Below, piece after piece: positions 23,401 to 31,800 of a DNA stretch of 64,000 bases (its first letter is position 1; every line of letters starts with the position of its first letter). The notes below the pieces were generated by a model. That model was not told where the DNA came from, made no database searches, and worked only from the letters and a program-made list of their open reading frames with translations. Origin of the DNA: Mytilus edulis. Taxonomy: Eukaryota; Mollusca; Bivalvia; Mytilida; Mytilidae. The DNA lies in contig NC_092349.1 in assembly GCF_963676685.1 (NCBI RefSeq), positions 59,937,431-60,001,430 on the forward strand, given 5' to 3'. The position numbers and the translations under genes are program-made.

Positions 23401-25476
23401 TTGAATTGTAATTTTGGGATTTATGTGTATATATATATAACAGTCAGGGGCATCTTTTAAGAATTACTCATATGAGGTCAAAGACAAAAGTCTTTTGGGA
23501 CTATAGAAGTACCACTTCCCTTAGAAAATCTTGAATGTCATGCAGGTAGACATATATAAATAAATGGATGTGTGATTAAATTGAGATCTATGGTTATTTA
23601 TAGTTTGTACTCTAAACCAATTACATATTTTCTTTATAGATACATAATAGTTATTTTAATTTCTTTAAAAAGATGTTTACAATTACTTCAAATTTTACAA
23701 AATCAGCTGTATTATTAATTACCCTGAAGACGCCACGCTTACATGTAATTGATGTGTACCAAAAACTAACTTTGCGGTAATTTGAAACTTGTTCTTCATG
23801 GTATTTTGGGGGGGGGGGGGGGGGGGGGGGAATTTGTTATATCTTAAAGGTCTTAATATTTTGGCCAAAAAAAAACTTTGAAACCTCTCCATGTATTTTT
23901 TATTCATCATTAAGTAAAGGGGCTCGAGGGTATATATATAAATCATAAATCATTTTTTTTCTGTCAATCAACTTTATCATATACCATGTATACTTAATAA
24001 TAAAAATAAATTAAAAAAATGGGGTCAATATTCATTTAAGCTCACAATCTGCCTTTGTAAGAAGCATGCATTTTTGTTTTAGGTACTTTTTTCTTTTGAA
24101 CTAATCACTGCTAATAGGAGAAATAGAGGTATAATATCGAAATAAAAAAAAGAACTAAATTACAGAAATAGCTTAAATTTTACAATTGTGTAGTTTAAGT
24201 AAAGCTTATTTGAAAAAAAATATATAAACAAGAATGTGTCCATAGTACACGGATGCCCCACTCGCATTATCATTTTCTATGTTCAGTAGACCGTGAAATT
24301 GGGGTCAAAACTCTAATTTGGCAATTAAATTAGAAATATCATATCATAGAGAACATGTGTACTAAGTTTGAAGTTGATTGGACTTCAACTTCATCAAAAA
24401 CTACCTTGACCAAAAAATTTAACCTGAACGAACGGATGGAAGGACGGACGGACGGACGGACGGACAGACCAGAAAACATAATGCCCCTCTACTATTGTAG
24501 GTGGGGCATAAAAATAAAGGTTACCAATGAGTTAAAAAAGATTTCAATTTAAAATGCCAAAAAAATGGCATTTAACACCAAAGGGAGATAATTTGGGCTT
24601 TTTCAATGATGTAAACATTTTTAAAGTCATGTCAGGCCAAAAGGAATGATATCCTTGGTTGATTTTTGTACTATATCATAAAGTAACAACTAATAGTGTA
24701 ATAAATAAAATTTTAAATGAAAAAAATGTTTAAAATGCATGAAATGTTGCTGAAATTTTTGTCCTCCAGCCTCATTAAATAGAGTAAAAAAGAAAATAAT
24801 TCCAACATTTGATTGGCAATGTAAAAACATCACACCTACAACTCTTGAGGCAACAAAAAACATTATACAGCTTCCAGCCCCACTTAGGGAGGAAGAAAAA
24901 GCAGATTGTTAGGCTGATTTTCTAAGCACTTTAATCATGTTAATTTGTCTCCTATTTTTTTTCTTATTTAATTTTTTGTGTGATCACACTAAGGTTTACA
25001 ATAGGTGAGATACCATAATTACTATGTATCACCTATTGATTTATTATAAAAAAAACAAATATTAATTATTTATAACTTGAACTTTAATATAAGTTCTATC
25101 TATGTCATGATATCTATGAAAAAAATACATTTCTTCAAACTTTAAAATATAGATATTATGTTTGAAAAAGCAAATGAGATGACATTTTACACAGTAAACA
25201 TTTAAGAGTTTTAAACTTTATAAATAAAATGGGATTTTTTATTAACATATATAGATTTAAGAAATATGATGCATTAGCAAAAGTGGTGTTTGGAAAAGAA
25301 AAATAGCACAAAATTGTCTCCCCTTCTGAATCATTCTTACTTTTTACCTTGTTTTTATCATTAGAAAACCTGATGGGAAAATCTTCAACCGATTTTCTGT
25401 TAGAATTTTTAGTTAAGTAAATGTAAACAGCTGCAAATGTTGCTGTCATCACACAGATCGTCTCAAATAATGTCAT
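5333..25476 (-). CDS. Geranylgeranyl-reductase-family FAD oxidoreductase, spliced
   Basis: Exons on the minus strand: 25476-25348, 22322-22247, 21575-21427, 19261-19125, 18357-18246, 17349-17190, 14588-14409, 12879-12790, 11993-11849, 5448-5333, possibly 88-45. All junctions are GT-AG and phases agree, giving about 431-445 aa. Residues 5-21 form a hydrophobic N-terminal anchor. The FAD-binding Rossmann motif GAGPAG is at 56-61, with the ribose-binding Glu at 79, followed by PRDKYCGD (84-91), typical of this family. GDAAGMTDPMTGEGI near 334-348 is the second FAD-contact motif. Family members reduce isoprenoid double bonds or act on quinones; the substrate here is unknown. I infer a membrane-associated reductase. 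The gene is head-to-head with the PITP gene. The C-terminus is uncertain, and intron 7 has a weak GTTGGT donor. Vertebrates are not known to carry a close relative. Confidence 0.85.
5704..8331. mobile_element. 2.6-kb non-coding element with perfect 20-bp terminal inverted repeats
   Basis: TTTAAAGACCAAACAGCCTA at 5704-5723 has its exact reverse complement at 8312-8331. Read as TTAA/AGACC...GGTCT/TTAA it fits a TTAA-target superfamily (piggyBac or Kolobok). No transposase ORF is visible. The interior has a duplicated block (AAATCACTGGTAGA at about 7936 and 8294), a GTTC/GTCT microsatellite near 6130-6165, and a nested MITE. It lies in intron 9 of the reductase gene. Confidence 0.7.
6554..6788. 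mobile_element. Nested 235-bp MITE
   Basis: CTTACAGCTAATTTCCTA at the left end is mirrored by TAGGAAATTAGCTGTAAG at the right. The similarity continues to about 28 bp with two mismatches. It sits inside the 5704-8331 element, so it is the younger insertion. Confidence 0.8.
8615..8740 (-). repeat. SINE-like mussel repeat, reverse copy
   Basis: Reverse complement of the block also present at 22478-22632 and 32323-32500: GATGTGGTATGATTGCCAATG, a GACACAGAAATTAACAACTA-like stretch, then AACGATGAGCAAAGCCCATA. Truncated at both ends. Confidence 0.75.
8820..11600 (-). mobile_element. Penelope-like retroelement, decayed, in intron 9
   Basis: The coding part is 11599-9465 on the minus strand. It is followed by about 640 bp of 3' sequence ending near 8820, where CTCAATTTTATT-type sequence marks the likely 3' end. 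Related 3' blocks (CTCCTGACTTGGGACAGG) also occur at 31355-31600. It has the same orientation as the host reductase gene. Confidence 0.7.
9465..11599 (-). pseudogene. Penelope-like reverse transcriptase with two stops and one frameshift
   Basis: One reading frame runs 11599 to 9465 with three lesions: an in-frame TGA at 10907-10909, a one-base deletion at about 10237-10240, and a TAG at 9804-9806. Recognisable landmarks in order are GDLNIV, FVFVPADKAANN, the thumb-proximal PKLHKTP, FDFSTLYTTLPH (RT motif A), GIPMG (motif B, broken by the frameshift just after), and the catalytic FRYLDD (motif C). A C-terminal basic region ends with TAA at 9465-9467. No GIY-YIG endonuclease is seen. Assignment to Penelope-like elements rests on the PKLHK/STLYTT/YLDD combination; other RT groups with similar motifs cannot be excluded. 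Confidence 0.8.
11849..11993 (-). CDS. Exon 9 of the geranylgeranyl-reductase-like gene
   Basis: TACAG acceptor at 11994-11995; donor GTAATA. It encodes residues 346-392, beginning EGIHHAMEGGKIAA, the conserved helix after the second FAD motif, and ending at KFGDDFKW with a split Trp codon. The split codon shows that the apparent TAA after TGG is intronic. Confidence 0.85.
12146..12325 (+). repeat. 3' part of a tRNA-like SINE
   Basis: It shares GAAAGTGGCATTAACACCAA and an (AATC)n tail with the fuller copies at 33983-34205 and 37370-37555. The tRNA-like head is missing. Confidence 0.6.
12336..12627. mobile_element. 292-bp MITE with TAA target duplication
   Basis: GGGAGCTACCATTTGATTTT at the left has its reverse complement at the right, extending to about 28 bp and ending in poly-G or poly-C. 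TAA flanks both ends (12333-12335, 12628-12630), a PIF/Harbinger hallmark. The left-arm G run plus internal tandem AAAAAGGCAGGAC blocks make it strongly purine-skewed. Confidence 0.85.
12790..12879 (-). CDS. Exon 8 of the geranylgeranyl-reductase-like gene
   Basis: AATAG acceptor, donor GTAAGG. It encodes residues 316-344 with KRTYDDHVLVVGDAAGMTDP, the family's second FAD-contact motif. Phases 1/1. Confidence 0.9.
13685..13882. mobile_element. Short inverted-repeat element, with a partial copy beside it
   Basis: ATATAAGTCTTCGGAGGTTC at the left matches the reverse complement of the right end (GAACCTCAGAAGTCTTATAT). A second block at about 13890-13975 repeats GGAGGTTCATATCATTTACA in the direct sense. 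A dimeric or nested arrangement is likely. Confidence 0.65.
14409..14588 (-). CDS. Exon 7 of the geranylgeranyl-reductase-like gene
   Basis: CTATAG acceptor. It encodes residues 256-314, beginning YSALFRHPNDELSFSVNVIPG. The chosen donor, ACAG/GTTGGT, is weak. It was picked because it keeps phase 1 into exon 8; the 3' edge could be elsewhere within a few codons. Confidence 0.8.
14930..16131 (+). mobile_element. 3' fragment of a poly-A LINE (L1/Tx1-like)
   Basis: The C-terminal half of an ORF2 plus a 3' UTR ending in an A-rich tail (about 16120-16155). The upstream part encodes SIWLNPNIKMDGKRILRF. There is a frameshift at the A-run near 15200, then NTNFVEFYGILSVIPKQ. Inserted in intron 6 of the reductase gene, antisense to it. 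Confidence 0.75.
15300..15899 (+). pseudogene. LINE ORF2 C-terminal zinc-finger region
   Basis: Open to TAA at 15897-15899 and beginning without a start codon. It contains WERDL, FQFKIVHRILPCNSFLLK and LCTFCSEIKENTFHIFWEC, the Cys-His zf-RVT module at the C-terminus of many LINE ORF2 proteins (Cys-x2-Cys...His-x4-Cys). The reverse transcriptase and endonuclease domains are absent (5' truncation), so it cannot be active. Confidence 0.75.
16395..16580. repeat. Repeats of a GCAAATACCATGGCAGATGG block
   Basis: CCGGGGTATTTGC and GCAAATACCATGGCAGATGG occur in direct and inverted order. Related to the hairpin at 17021-17154, which shares GGTATTTGCC. Probably parts of one inverted-repeat element family. 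Confidence 0.5.
17021..17154. repeat. Long hairpin next to a splice donor
   Basis: About 49-bp arms (17021-17069 and 17106-17154) differ at about three positions around a ~36-nt loop; the core is GGGGTATTTGCCAAAAATAC. The near arm starts about 35 nt inside intron 6 from the donor of exon 6 (17190). Confidence 0.85.
17190..17349 (-). CDS. Exon 6 of the geranylgeranyl-reductase-like gene
   Basis: AAAG acceptor, donor GTAATT. It encodes residues 202-254: VLVCSDGAPSRLATKLGLV, the conserved SDGAxS motif of flavin monooxygenase-like folds, through FFNKELLPG. Confidence 0.88.
18246..18357 (-). CDS. Exon 5 of the geranylgeranyl-reductase-like gene
   Basis: Completes an Arg codon split with exon 4 and encodes residues 165-201 (MGADLKENWPVTETKFDEDT...). 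Donor GTATTA. Ends in phase 0 at TSR, directly continued by exon 6. Confidence 0.85.
19125..19261 (-). CDS. Exon 4 of the geranylgeranyl-reductase-like gene
   Basis: TCTCAG acceptor, donor GTATAG. It encodes residues 119-163 (MEYRSLCSPGGLSYIWGRPI...). Phase 0 in, phase 2 out. Confidence 0.87.
19430..19600. repeat. GAAGATTAGAGAAAAAAGGGG tandem units ending in poly-C
   Basis: About four imperfect ~30-bp units followed by a C run near 19579-19593, within intron 3. Simple-sequence expansion. Confidence 0.7.
19905..20656. repeat. 27-bp minisatellite, about 28 copies
   Basis: The unit is a T-run followed by AGCCATGGCATTGTCAGT. Because 27 is a multiple of three and the unit lacks stops, several frames stay open and look like proteins of repeated MALSVYFLA or MPWLKNKLT. 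Two units (near 20316 and 20581) lack ATGGC. Intron 3 of the reductase gene; not coding. Confidence 0.95.
20847..21025. mobile_element. 179-bp MITE
   Basis: CAGTCAAACCTGTTTTAAGA at the left and TCTTAAGCAGGTTTGACTG at the right are inverted repeats. Interior GTGGTCTCTCAAGACAGGTG is itself near-palindromic. No ORF. Confidence 0.85.
21427..21575 (-). CDS. Exon 3 of the geranylgeranyl-reductase-like gene
   Basis: TTTACAG acceptor, donor GTATGT. It encodes residues 70-118: QKGWKVLLLEKKKFPRDKYC, holding the acidic residue that binds the FAD ribose and the family PRDKxCGD motif. Confidence 0.9.
22247..22322 (-). CDS. Exon 2 of the geranylgeranyl-reductase-like gene
   Basis: TTATAG acceptor, donor GTAAGT. 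It encodes residues 44-68: NEEKDHYDVAIVGAGPAGST, the N-terminal beta-alpha-beta FAD fold. Phase 0 in, phase 1 out. Confidence 0.92.
22478..22632 (+). repeat. SINE-like mussel repeat
   Basis: ATGATTGCCAATGAGACAAC, AACTATAGGTCACCGTACAG, CAACAATGAGCAAAGCCCAT and CATAGTCAGCTATAAAAGGC in order. The least damaged copy in the window, useful as a local reference for the interrupted copies at 31866 and 41661. Confidence 0.8.
22777..23267. mobile_element. TTAA-flanked MITE (piggyBac-like), long copy
   Basis: TTAAGGTGGTACCCAACAC at the left and GTGTTAGGTACCAACTTAA at the right. The same ends and internal blocks (CTCGTTTAATTTTCATAAAA, TTTACTTTGACCCTTTGAC) occur in the 281-bp copy at 30565-30845. This copy carries extra internal sequence. 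Confidence 0.82.
23808..23830. repeat. Poly-G run, 23 nt
   Basis: Uninterrupted G tract. Similar tracts occur at about 28308-28327 and, as C, at 32674-32689. Length may be unreliable in assembly. Confidence 0.9.
24227..24512 (+). repeat. Dispersed mussel repeat with GGAC microsatellite
   Basis: Starts AACAAGAATGTGTCCATAGT, contains TTGAAGTTGATTGGACTTCA and a (GGAC)n tract near 24445, and ends ATTGTAGGTGGGGCATAAA. Diverged copies lie at 188-370 and, reversed, in 6090-6270. The remainder of 24513-25347 holds no recognisable gene. Confidence 0.7.
25348..25476 (-). CDS. Exon 1 of the geranylgeranyl-reductase-like gene, membrane anchor
   Basis: ATG at 25476; 43 codons to the AACAAG/GTAAAA donor. 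MTLFETICVMTATFAAVYIY is a hydrophobic N-terminal segment followed by basic residues (TKNSNRK), consistent with an N-in or N-out anchor. A later GTAAGA was rejected because it breaks phase with exon 2. Confidence 0.85.
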
Positions 25477-25775
25477 CTTTATCTGATGCTGTTATTGAAT
25501 CTGACCTCTGACCCAAGTGAACTTTGAGCTGCTGATTAAATTTCTGTAACTATAGTTAGAAAAAAATACAAGATTTTGAGTTAATTAATACTTGTATTTT
25601 ATAATAAATTATAAAATGATAAAATATGAGAAATTACAAGTCATTCGAATAGTTTCAACGTCCGGAAATTCCTATATCTTCACTGCAGAACGAAAAAGCT
25701 GTCCGCACATGACGTCATTCGGTCCACCCAGGGAAACACATTTCTGAAAGACCGGCTATACAAATACGTTAAAAT
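25477..25775. promoter_or_regulatory. Probable bidirectional promoter with CRE palindrome
   Basis: The 299 bp between the divergent start codons of the reductase and PITP genes contain TGACGTCA at 25710-25717, a perfect cAMP-response-element palindrome, 59 bp before the PITP ATG. The surroundings are less AT-rich than average. No TATA box stands out. Transcription start sites cannot be placed from sequence alone. Confidence 0.6.
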
Positions 25776-25807
25776 ATGCCTCCTACGTCCCCAAACATTA
25801 GTGAATA
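25776..25807 (+). CDS. PITPNB: PITP exon 1
   Basis: First ATG after an in-frame TAA at 25770-25772. [10 protein letters not shown] plus a Tyr codon split by the GTAAGT donor. It gives a slightly longer N-terminus than human PITPs. Followed by a 4.3-kb intron, so an alternative first exon there is possible. Confidence 0.75.
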
Positions 25808-28800
25808 GTAAGTTTGGTGTTTACTTTTGGGTGTGGGAACTTGCATGAGTATTTTGAGTTGTTTTATGTAAGGTAAAGTGAATTGTGACTGAAATCAAGA
25901 CCAGATTATGTCAATCGCTACTGATCAACTCCTGATCTAAAATCAATAACATGTTAATCCCATTCATTCCATAGTTTTCTTTTGTATCTTTTTAACACAG
26001 ATAACTGTAACAGCTTTTAGTTTAACTAGAAATTGCTGTTGATATGCTAGTAGCAAAAGTTCAAATGAGGAATCTCAAAGAATGACTACACTATAAGTGC
26101 ACTCTAAAGCAGGGTCAATAAATAGGTTTAAAATCACATACATATTTAGTTAATTATTTACTTGTTGAAAAATCTAAATTGTGCTTGATAAGAGGTAATC
26201 TTTATAAATTGATTCAAGACTTGCTGATCATGATATTAATGATTACTTGAAAATATTGGTTAAAGCCAATAAAAGGGTATTTTTCAGAGGCTGGTGTGGT
26301 CTTCAAGTTGGGGGCCCCCTTCTGCAAACACAAAAAGGTTGTCTGTTTAGCATAGTGAGATGCATAACATGCATACTGAATATTTATGTATTATTTGCCT
26401 CTGAAATAGGCCAACAACAGTCAATAAACATGATAAATCAAGAAATCTGCATTGCAAATTTCGGGTCTCACTAATTAGCGACAAGAAGAATGATTTTTGC
26501 AACAAGAATTTTTTTTTATTATGATTACTTATTCCAAATAAATATTAGACAGTATGCATATAATTTTTTTTATTATTTAGTTTAACAGTATTTGTTTAAA
26601 AAATGAAAAATTACAAAAATAAAATATTACAATGTTTTCCTCTTGTTTGATTTCAGTTCTTTGTATTTCACAATTTGTGTCTGTATTTGTATTTTCTGGA
26701 CAATGATGCACAAAATAATGCATTTTTCAAGGTTATTATTTATTGTACAAAGAGAGTTTTAAAAACAAATTATAAGATAGATATATTATTGTTCTAAAAC
26801 ACAAGTAAAATTAATATCGTAATGCAACAGGGTAAACGTAATTCTTGCTGTAATATTCATAATAAATAATAAAATATCACACAAATAAATATAGTAATTA
26901 GAACTATGTTTCAATTTTTTTTCTATCTATTTATTGGTAAAATATTAACTTTCTTGTCGCTAAAATTGTTTTTGTTGCATATTCTTTTAAAATTTATTTG
27001 GAATACATTATTTTGACATAAAAAAAAATGTTTTCCTGTCGCTAAACAGTCTTCATTTGTCGCTAATTAGTGAGACAGCAAATTTCTATATCAAATTTTC
27101 TGAATTCAAGATTAATCCAGATTCAATCATTTTTTATTTTCAGAGTACAAATGTATACAACTTATTTATACAAGTCTTAAAAACATATAAAAATGAGACT
27201 GAGAGTACCAAAGCGATAATCAAATACCTTAAAAGTCAAAGATAAATTAAAAATATCATTAAAAATATATTTTTAAATTGACAAAAAAACAAATTACAGT
27301 CTTCAAAACTTGACTAACAAACTACATTACGAACCACATATATAAGTGCAATTGATATCAGGTGTTCAAGTAAAAATACTTGTTTCATATTGTTACTCAT
27401 GTCGAGTCCATAAGAAAAGAGGGGGGAGACATTGTAATAAACATGAATATATATGATTGTAAAAATAAGAAATGAAACATTGTTGTGAATTTAATATCTT
27501 ATTCTCAAATTCTGAATATTTGTCAAAAGTATCCCTTTAGCAAAGTACATGTATGTGGTGTACATAATAGTAAGCCTATTTATTTCATGGGATGGGATAA
27601 AGATTTAAAAAAAAATGTAACGTTAACAAACTTGAAAATGGGGCAAATGTGCAAGCACATAACATACTTGATTGAAAGTTTGTAAGTTAAAAAGTATACA
27701 TAACCAACTCAGCAACAGGTTCTGTCCATCACATGACATATTACTATATTATGTTTTGCCTTAAAAAATTCATACCTGACCATTTTTCAAAAACCAGTTT
27801 GTGAATTGGAGCATGGGAAGACTATAATTCAATAGCAGTACATTTCTGAAGATTTTTTTTTTATAGATTAAAGGATTTTCTTTTTAAAAAAAAGAAAGTT
27901 TAAATTTACATACATGTGTTTTATAGAAAAACTCAGCCTTTTAAGTTTGTATATAAAACTCAACTTTTTTTATTAATCTTCAGTAACATTTGACTTTATG
28001 AATTACATACAGTCTGGGATTACCTTTTTTTCACAACACTAACTTCATTATACTTTCATGGAATGTTTTGAAAGTTACCTTGGTCAATATCAAGAAATAG
28101 TATACAGAGAAATGGTTTGATTATGTTGTGTTTTTCCTTATTTAACTGAATGTCAATCCAAATTTTACTTTTACACTGAAAACTTCAATTACAAGTCATA
28201 CAAGTGAGACACATGGTTCGAATTCTATGAAACTATATACAATTTCTTGAATTTTTGAAGAAGAAAAAAATAAATATTCTTATTACAAGTGTGCCTTTTT
28301 CTTTGATTGGGGGGGGGGGGGGGGGGGTTGATTTAAAACCAGATTATGAATACCTTTCAAGATCCTAAAGTATACAGGTATATGTATTTTTTTTGTCAAA
28401 ATATCTTTGCGGTTACTTGACCTACTTTCATGACTTAATATTCCTTCACAAAACTGTACTTGTATGATAAACTTCCTCCTATTATATAAACCTTTATATC
28501 TAGGTCATGTGTTATGCCCTATAACATGAAGAGATAGTCTAATATTGCTATAATGCAATGTAAACTTGTACATGCTTCATAGATTTGTTAGCCTTGGGTT
28601 AATATATTCATTATCTAAAATATTCCAAATATATATATATTAATATTTGTATCAGATAAATTATATTATATAATAAAGGTTATTTCAAGTAATCATATGA
28701 GCATTAAATATATACGATGTTTATTTCAAAATTCTGCATGCACATTTGGAAAGTTCTGTGATAGTTGCAACACAAATTTAGAAAAATAGATAATTTAAAA

Positions 28801-31800
28801 AGGATGGTTGACAAAATATAGCACTTGGTCACCTGATCATGTTGATACTGTAGTGTAGACCAAAAACATTGTGGGAAAGTTTCAAAAGAAACATGTTATT
28901 TTCTTCAAATTTTATGCATTTTTAACTTCTGTATAATTTGGTAGACCAAGAACATTTGTACATGAAGTAGGTTAAGAATTTGAGAATATTTAGGCAAATA
29001 CAGCCTTTGACAAAATCATTTTCATCCTTATATTGGACATGACTGAGTGAATACAACTTCACGGCAGCATAATATGCACCCTTTCTCAGAAACTTTGTTC
29101 AAGGTTAAATTTTCTGAATATTATACACAACTGAAAATATATAAGTGTATGAGTGTTAGAAGTGTGTAATTCTCGATATATCTGCAACTGAAATATAATC
29201 TCATATTTCTTTGGACAAAATTTCCTTAAATGTTATCATGAAAGAACCTGAATTAATACTATGTCAATTTATAACCCCAAATCTTCTCATTTTTCTTCTA
29301 AAATGATATTTTTTGTATCTTCTCATTTTTCTAAAATGATATTTGTTTGTACGTTCTCATTTATCTTCTAAAATATTAATATGTTTGTCCCTGTTATATT
29401 TAAAGATGAAGAATTTGAAGTATTTTGATGTTTCAGATTAAAATTCATAGTTGAAATATGTCATTGTATCAGTCCAAGAAAAATTTGTGGTTGAAAAGAG
29501 TGAAGTCTGATACTGCTTATTTTCTATTCAAGAAAATGTTAAATTGTTTACATGGTTTGAGTATTCTTTCAAATGTTGGTCTAGTGCTTACAGCGATAAA
29601 ACTTTCAAGGGAACAATCATACTCTTAACTCAGAAATCAACCAATGAAAATACTGGAGTGCGTGTTTCCAGCATGAGTTTTGTACTCCAGTATACGTAAT
29701 AAGTTTTGTACTCGAGTATACGTAATAAGTTTTGTACTCAAGTATACGTAATAAGTTATGTACTCGAGTATACGTAATAAGTTTTGTACTCGAGTATACA
29801 TAATAAGTTTGTACTCGAGTATACGTAATAAGTTTTGTACTCGAGTATACATAATAAGTTTTGTACTCGAGTATACGTAATAAGTTTTGTACTCGAGTAT
29901 ACGTAATAAGTTTTGTACTCGAGTATACGTAATGAGTTAAGAAAAACCGACTGCCACAAAAGGACCAAAATGCTAAAAAAGGTTTTGAGACCTCTGTGGC
30001 TTAATAATATGTCATAGTCTTGTAACTAAGCCATACAATGTTTGTATCTGATTATTATAATGATATACATGTATTAACATCTTTCTAATTCTTTCTCTTT
30101 CAGTCGTGTTGTACTTCCTATGACAGTGGATGAGGTAAGTACAAGTTTGTTATTGTTACCATGGAAATGAAATCCTTTCAATTCTTTACATTTAAAAACA
30201 GTTTGGGGCTATCAATACTTGGAAAGCATTGTTAAATCCTTTAAAAGTTAAGATGAGACAAAATCAAAATCAATATGCCAAAAGCTGCTGTACATGCCTG
30301 TTTCATAACATGCCCATACTTTCATGTTTTGCCAAAGCATTACATACATGACATATAAAGTTATTTATACAAAAAATGTAAAATTTCTGGGAGCTTAGTG
30401 ATTGTCTTGTTTTATCATTTATTGAAGTTTAATTGATTTAAATTTTAATTCACTCTTCAATTTTTGTTTTCAATACTAGACTTGGTAAGAGTTGGTAGAA
30501 AATAGCATTTTGGAAAGTTGGGGAAAGTGTTATTGAAGTGAATTTATATCATTTTCAGATCATATTAAAGTGGTACCCAACACTTTCACTAAAATCAATT
30601 TAACTCGTTTAATTTTCATAAAATTTTGACAAAGTATTTACTTTGACCCTTTGACAAAAGTATAAAAATTTCAAAAAATTTGAACCAACCAATTTATCAG
30701 CAAAATTACACATGATATATAGCAGTTTGACAAACACTTATTTTGATCATTGAGAAGCTTAATATTCCCTTAACAACACAACATAATTAAAACGTTAAGT
30801 TGATTTTACACAGTTAGCTCCCTGTAGTGTTAGGTACCACCTTAATCAAAGGCATATATGTTCATAGATTTTAAATCGTCTTTACATTCTCTGACTAAAT
30901 TGTAAACAAAATTGGTCCAATTTTCCTAACCAAGTACATGGACAATTGATAACCTGAGTGAAAAAATGTATGCAATGAATTAATCATCTGTTTCAGTATC
31001 AAGTTGCTCAATTATGGTCAGTTGCTGAAGCAAGTAAAAACGAGACAGGAGGAGGTGAAGGTATTGAAGTTCGTGTCAATGAACCTTTTGATGAAACTCA
31101 TCATGCACCAAAGTCAAAGTTAGAGGCTAATGGTAAAACATATACCACTGGACAGTTTACACATAAAATCTACCACTTATCAAGGTAAGAATGGGTAAAT
31201 ATAAGAATAAGAAGATGTTGTATGGTTGCCAAAAATGGCCAGACCTGAAAAATTTGTCAAACAATGTAAATGAGAAAACTAATGGCCTAACTTATGTACA
31301 AAATAATGAACGAAAAATGAATATGTTACACAGCAACAAACAACAATCTATGAATTACAGGCTCCTGACTTGGGACAGGCACATGCAAAATGTGGCAGGG
31401 TTAAACTCATTTGATGGTGCCAAACTGTCCCCCAACCTGGTTTACTGGTGTAAAGGCACAACCTAGGAACAAACTATGCAAAACAATTAAAAACAATCAA
31501 ATATGAGAAAAATACAACCACCACTCAATTACAGGCTCCTGACAGGGACTGGCATACATAGAATGTGGCTGTGTTAAACTCATTTGAAGGCAAAGTATAT
31601 ATGTGCAGATTTCATGTGAAAGGTTAAAAAGAAGACTACAATAATTTATTTTTTGACCTTTAGAATGTAAATATGAATGTGCAACAAATTATCTATGTTG
31701 AAATGTATTTTTCAGTCGAGTTCCAGCTTTTATACGTTTGATAGCCCCTAAAGGATCTCTGGAGATACATGAAGAAGCATGGAATGCCTATCCTTATTGT

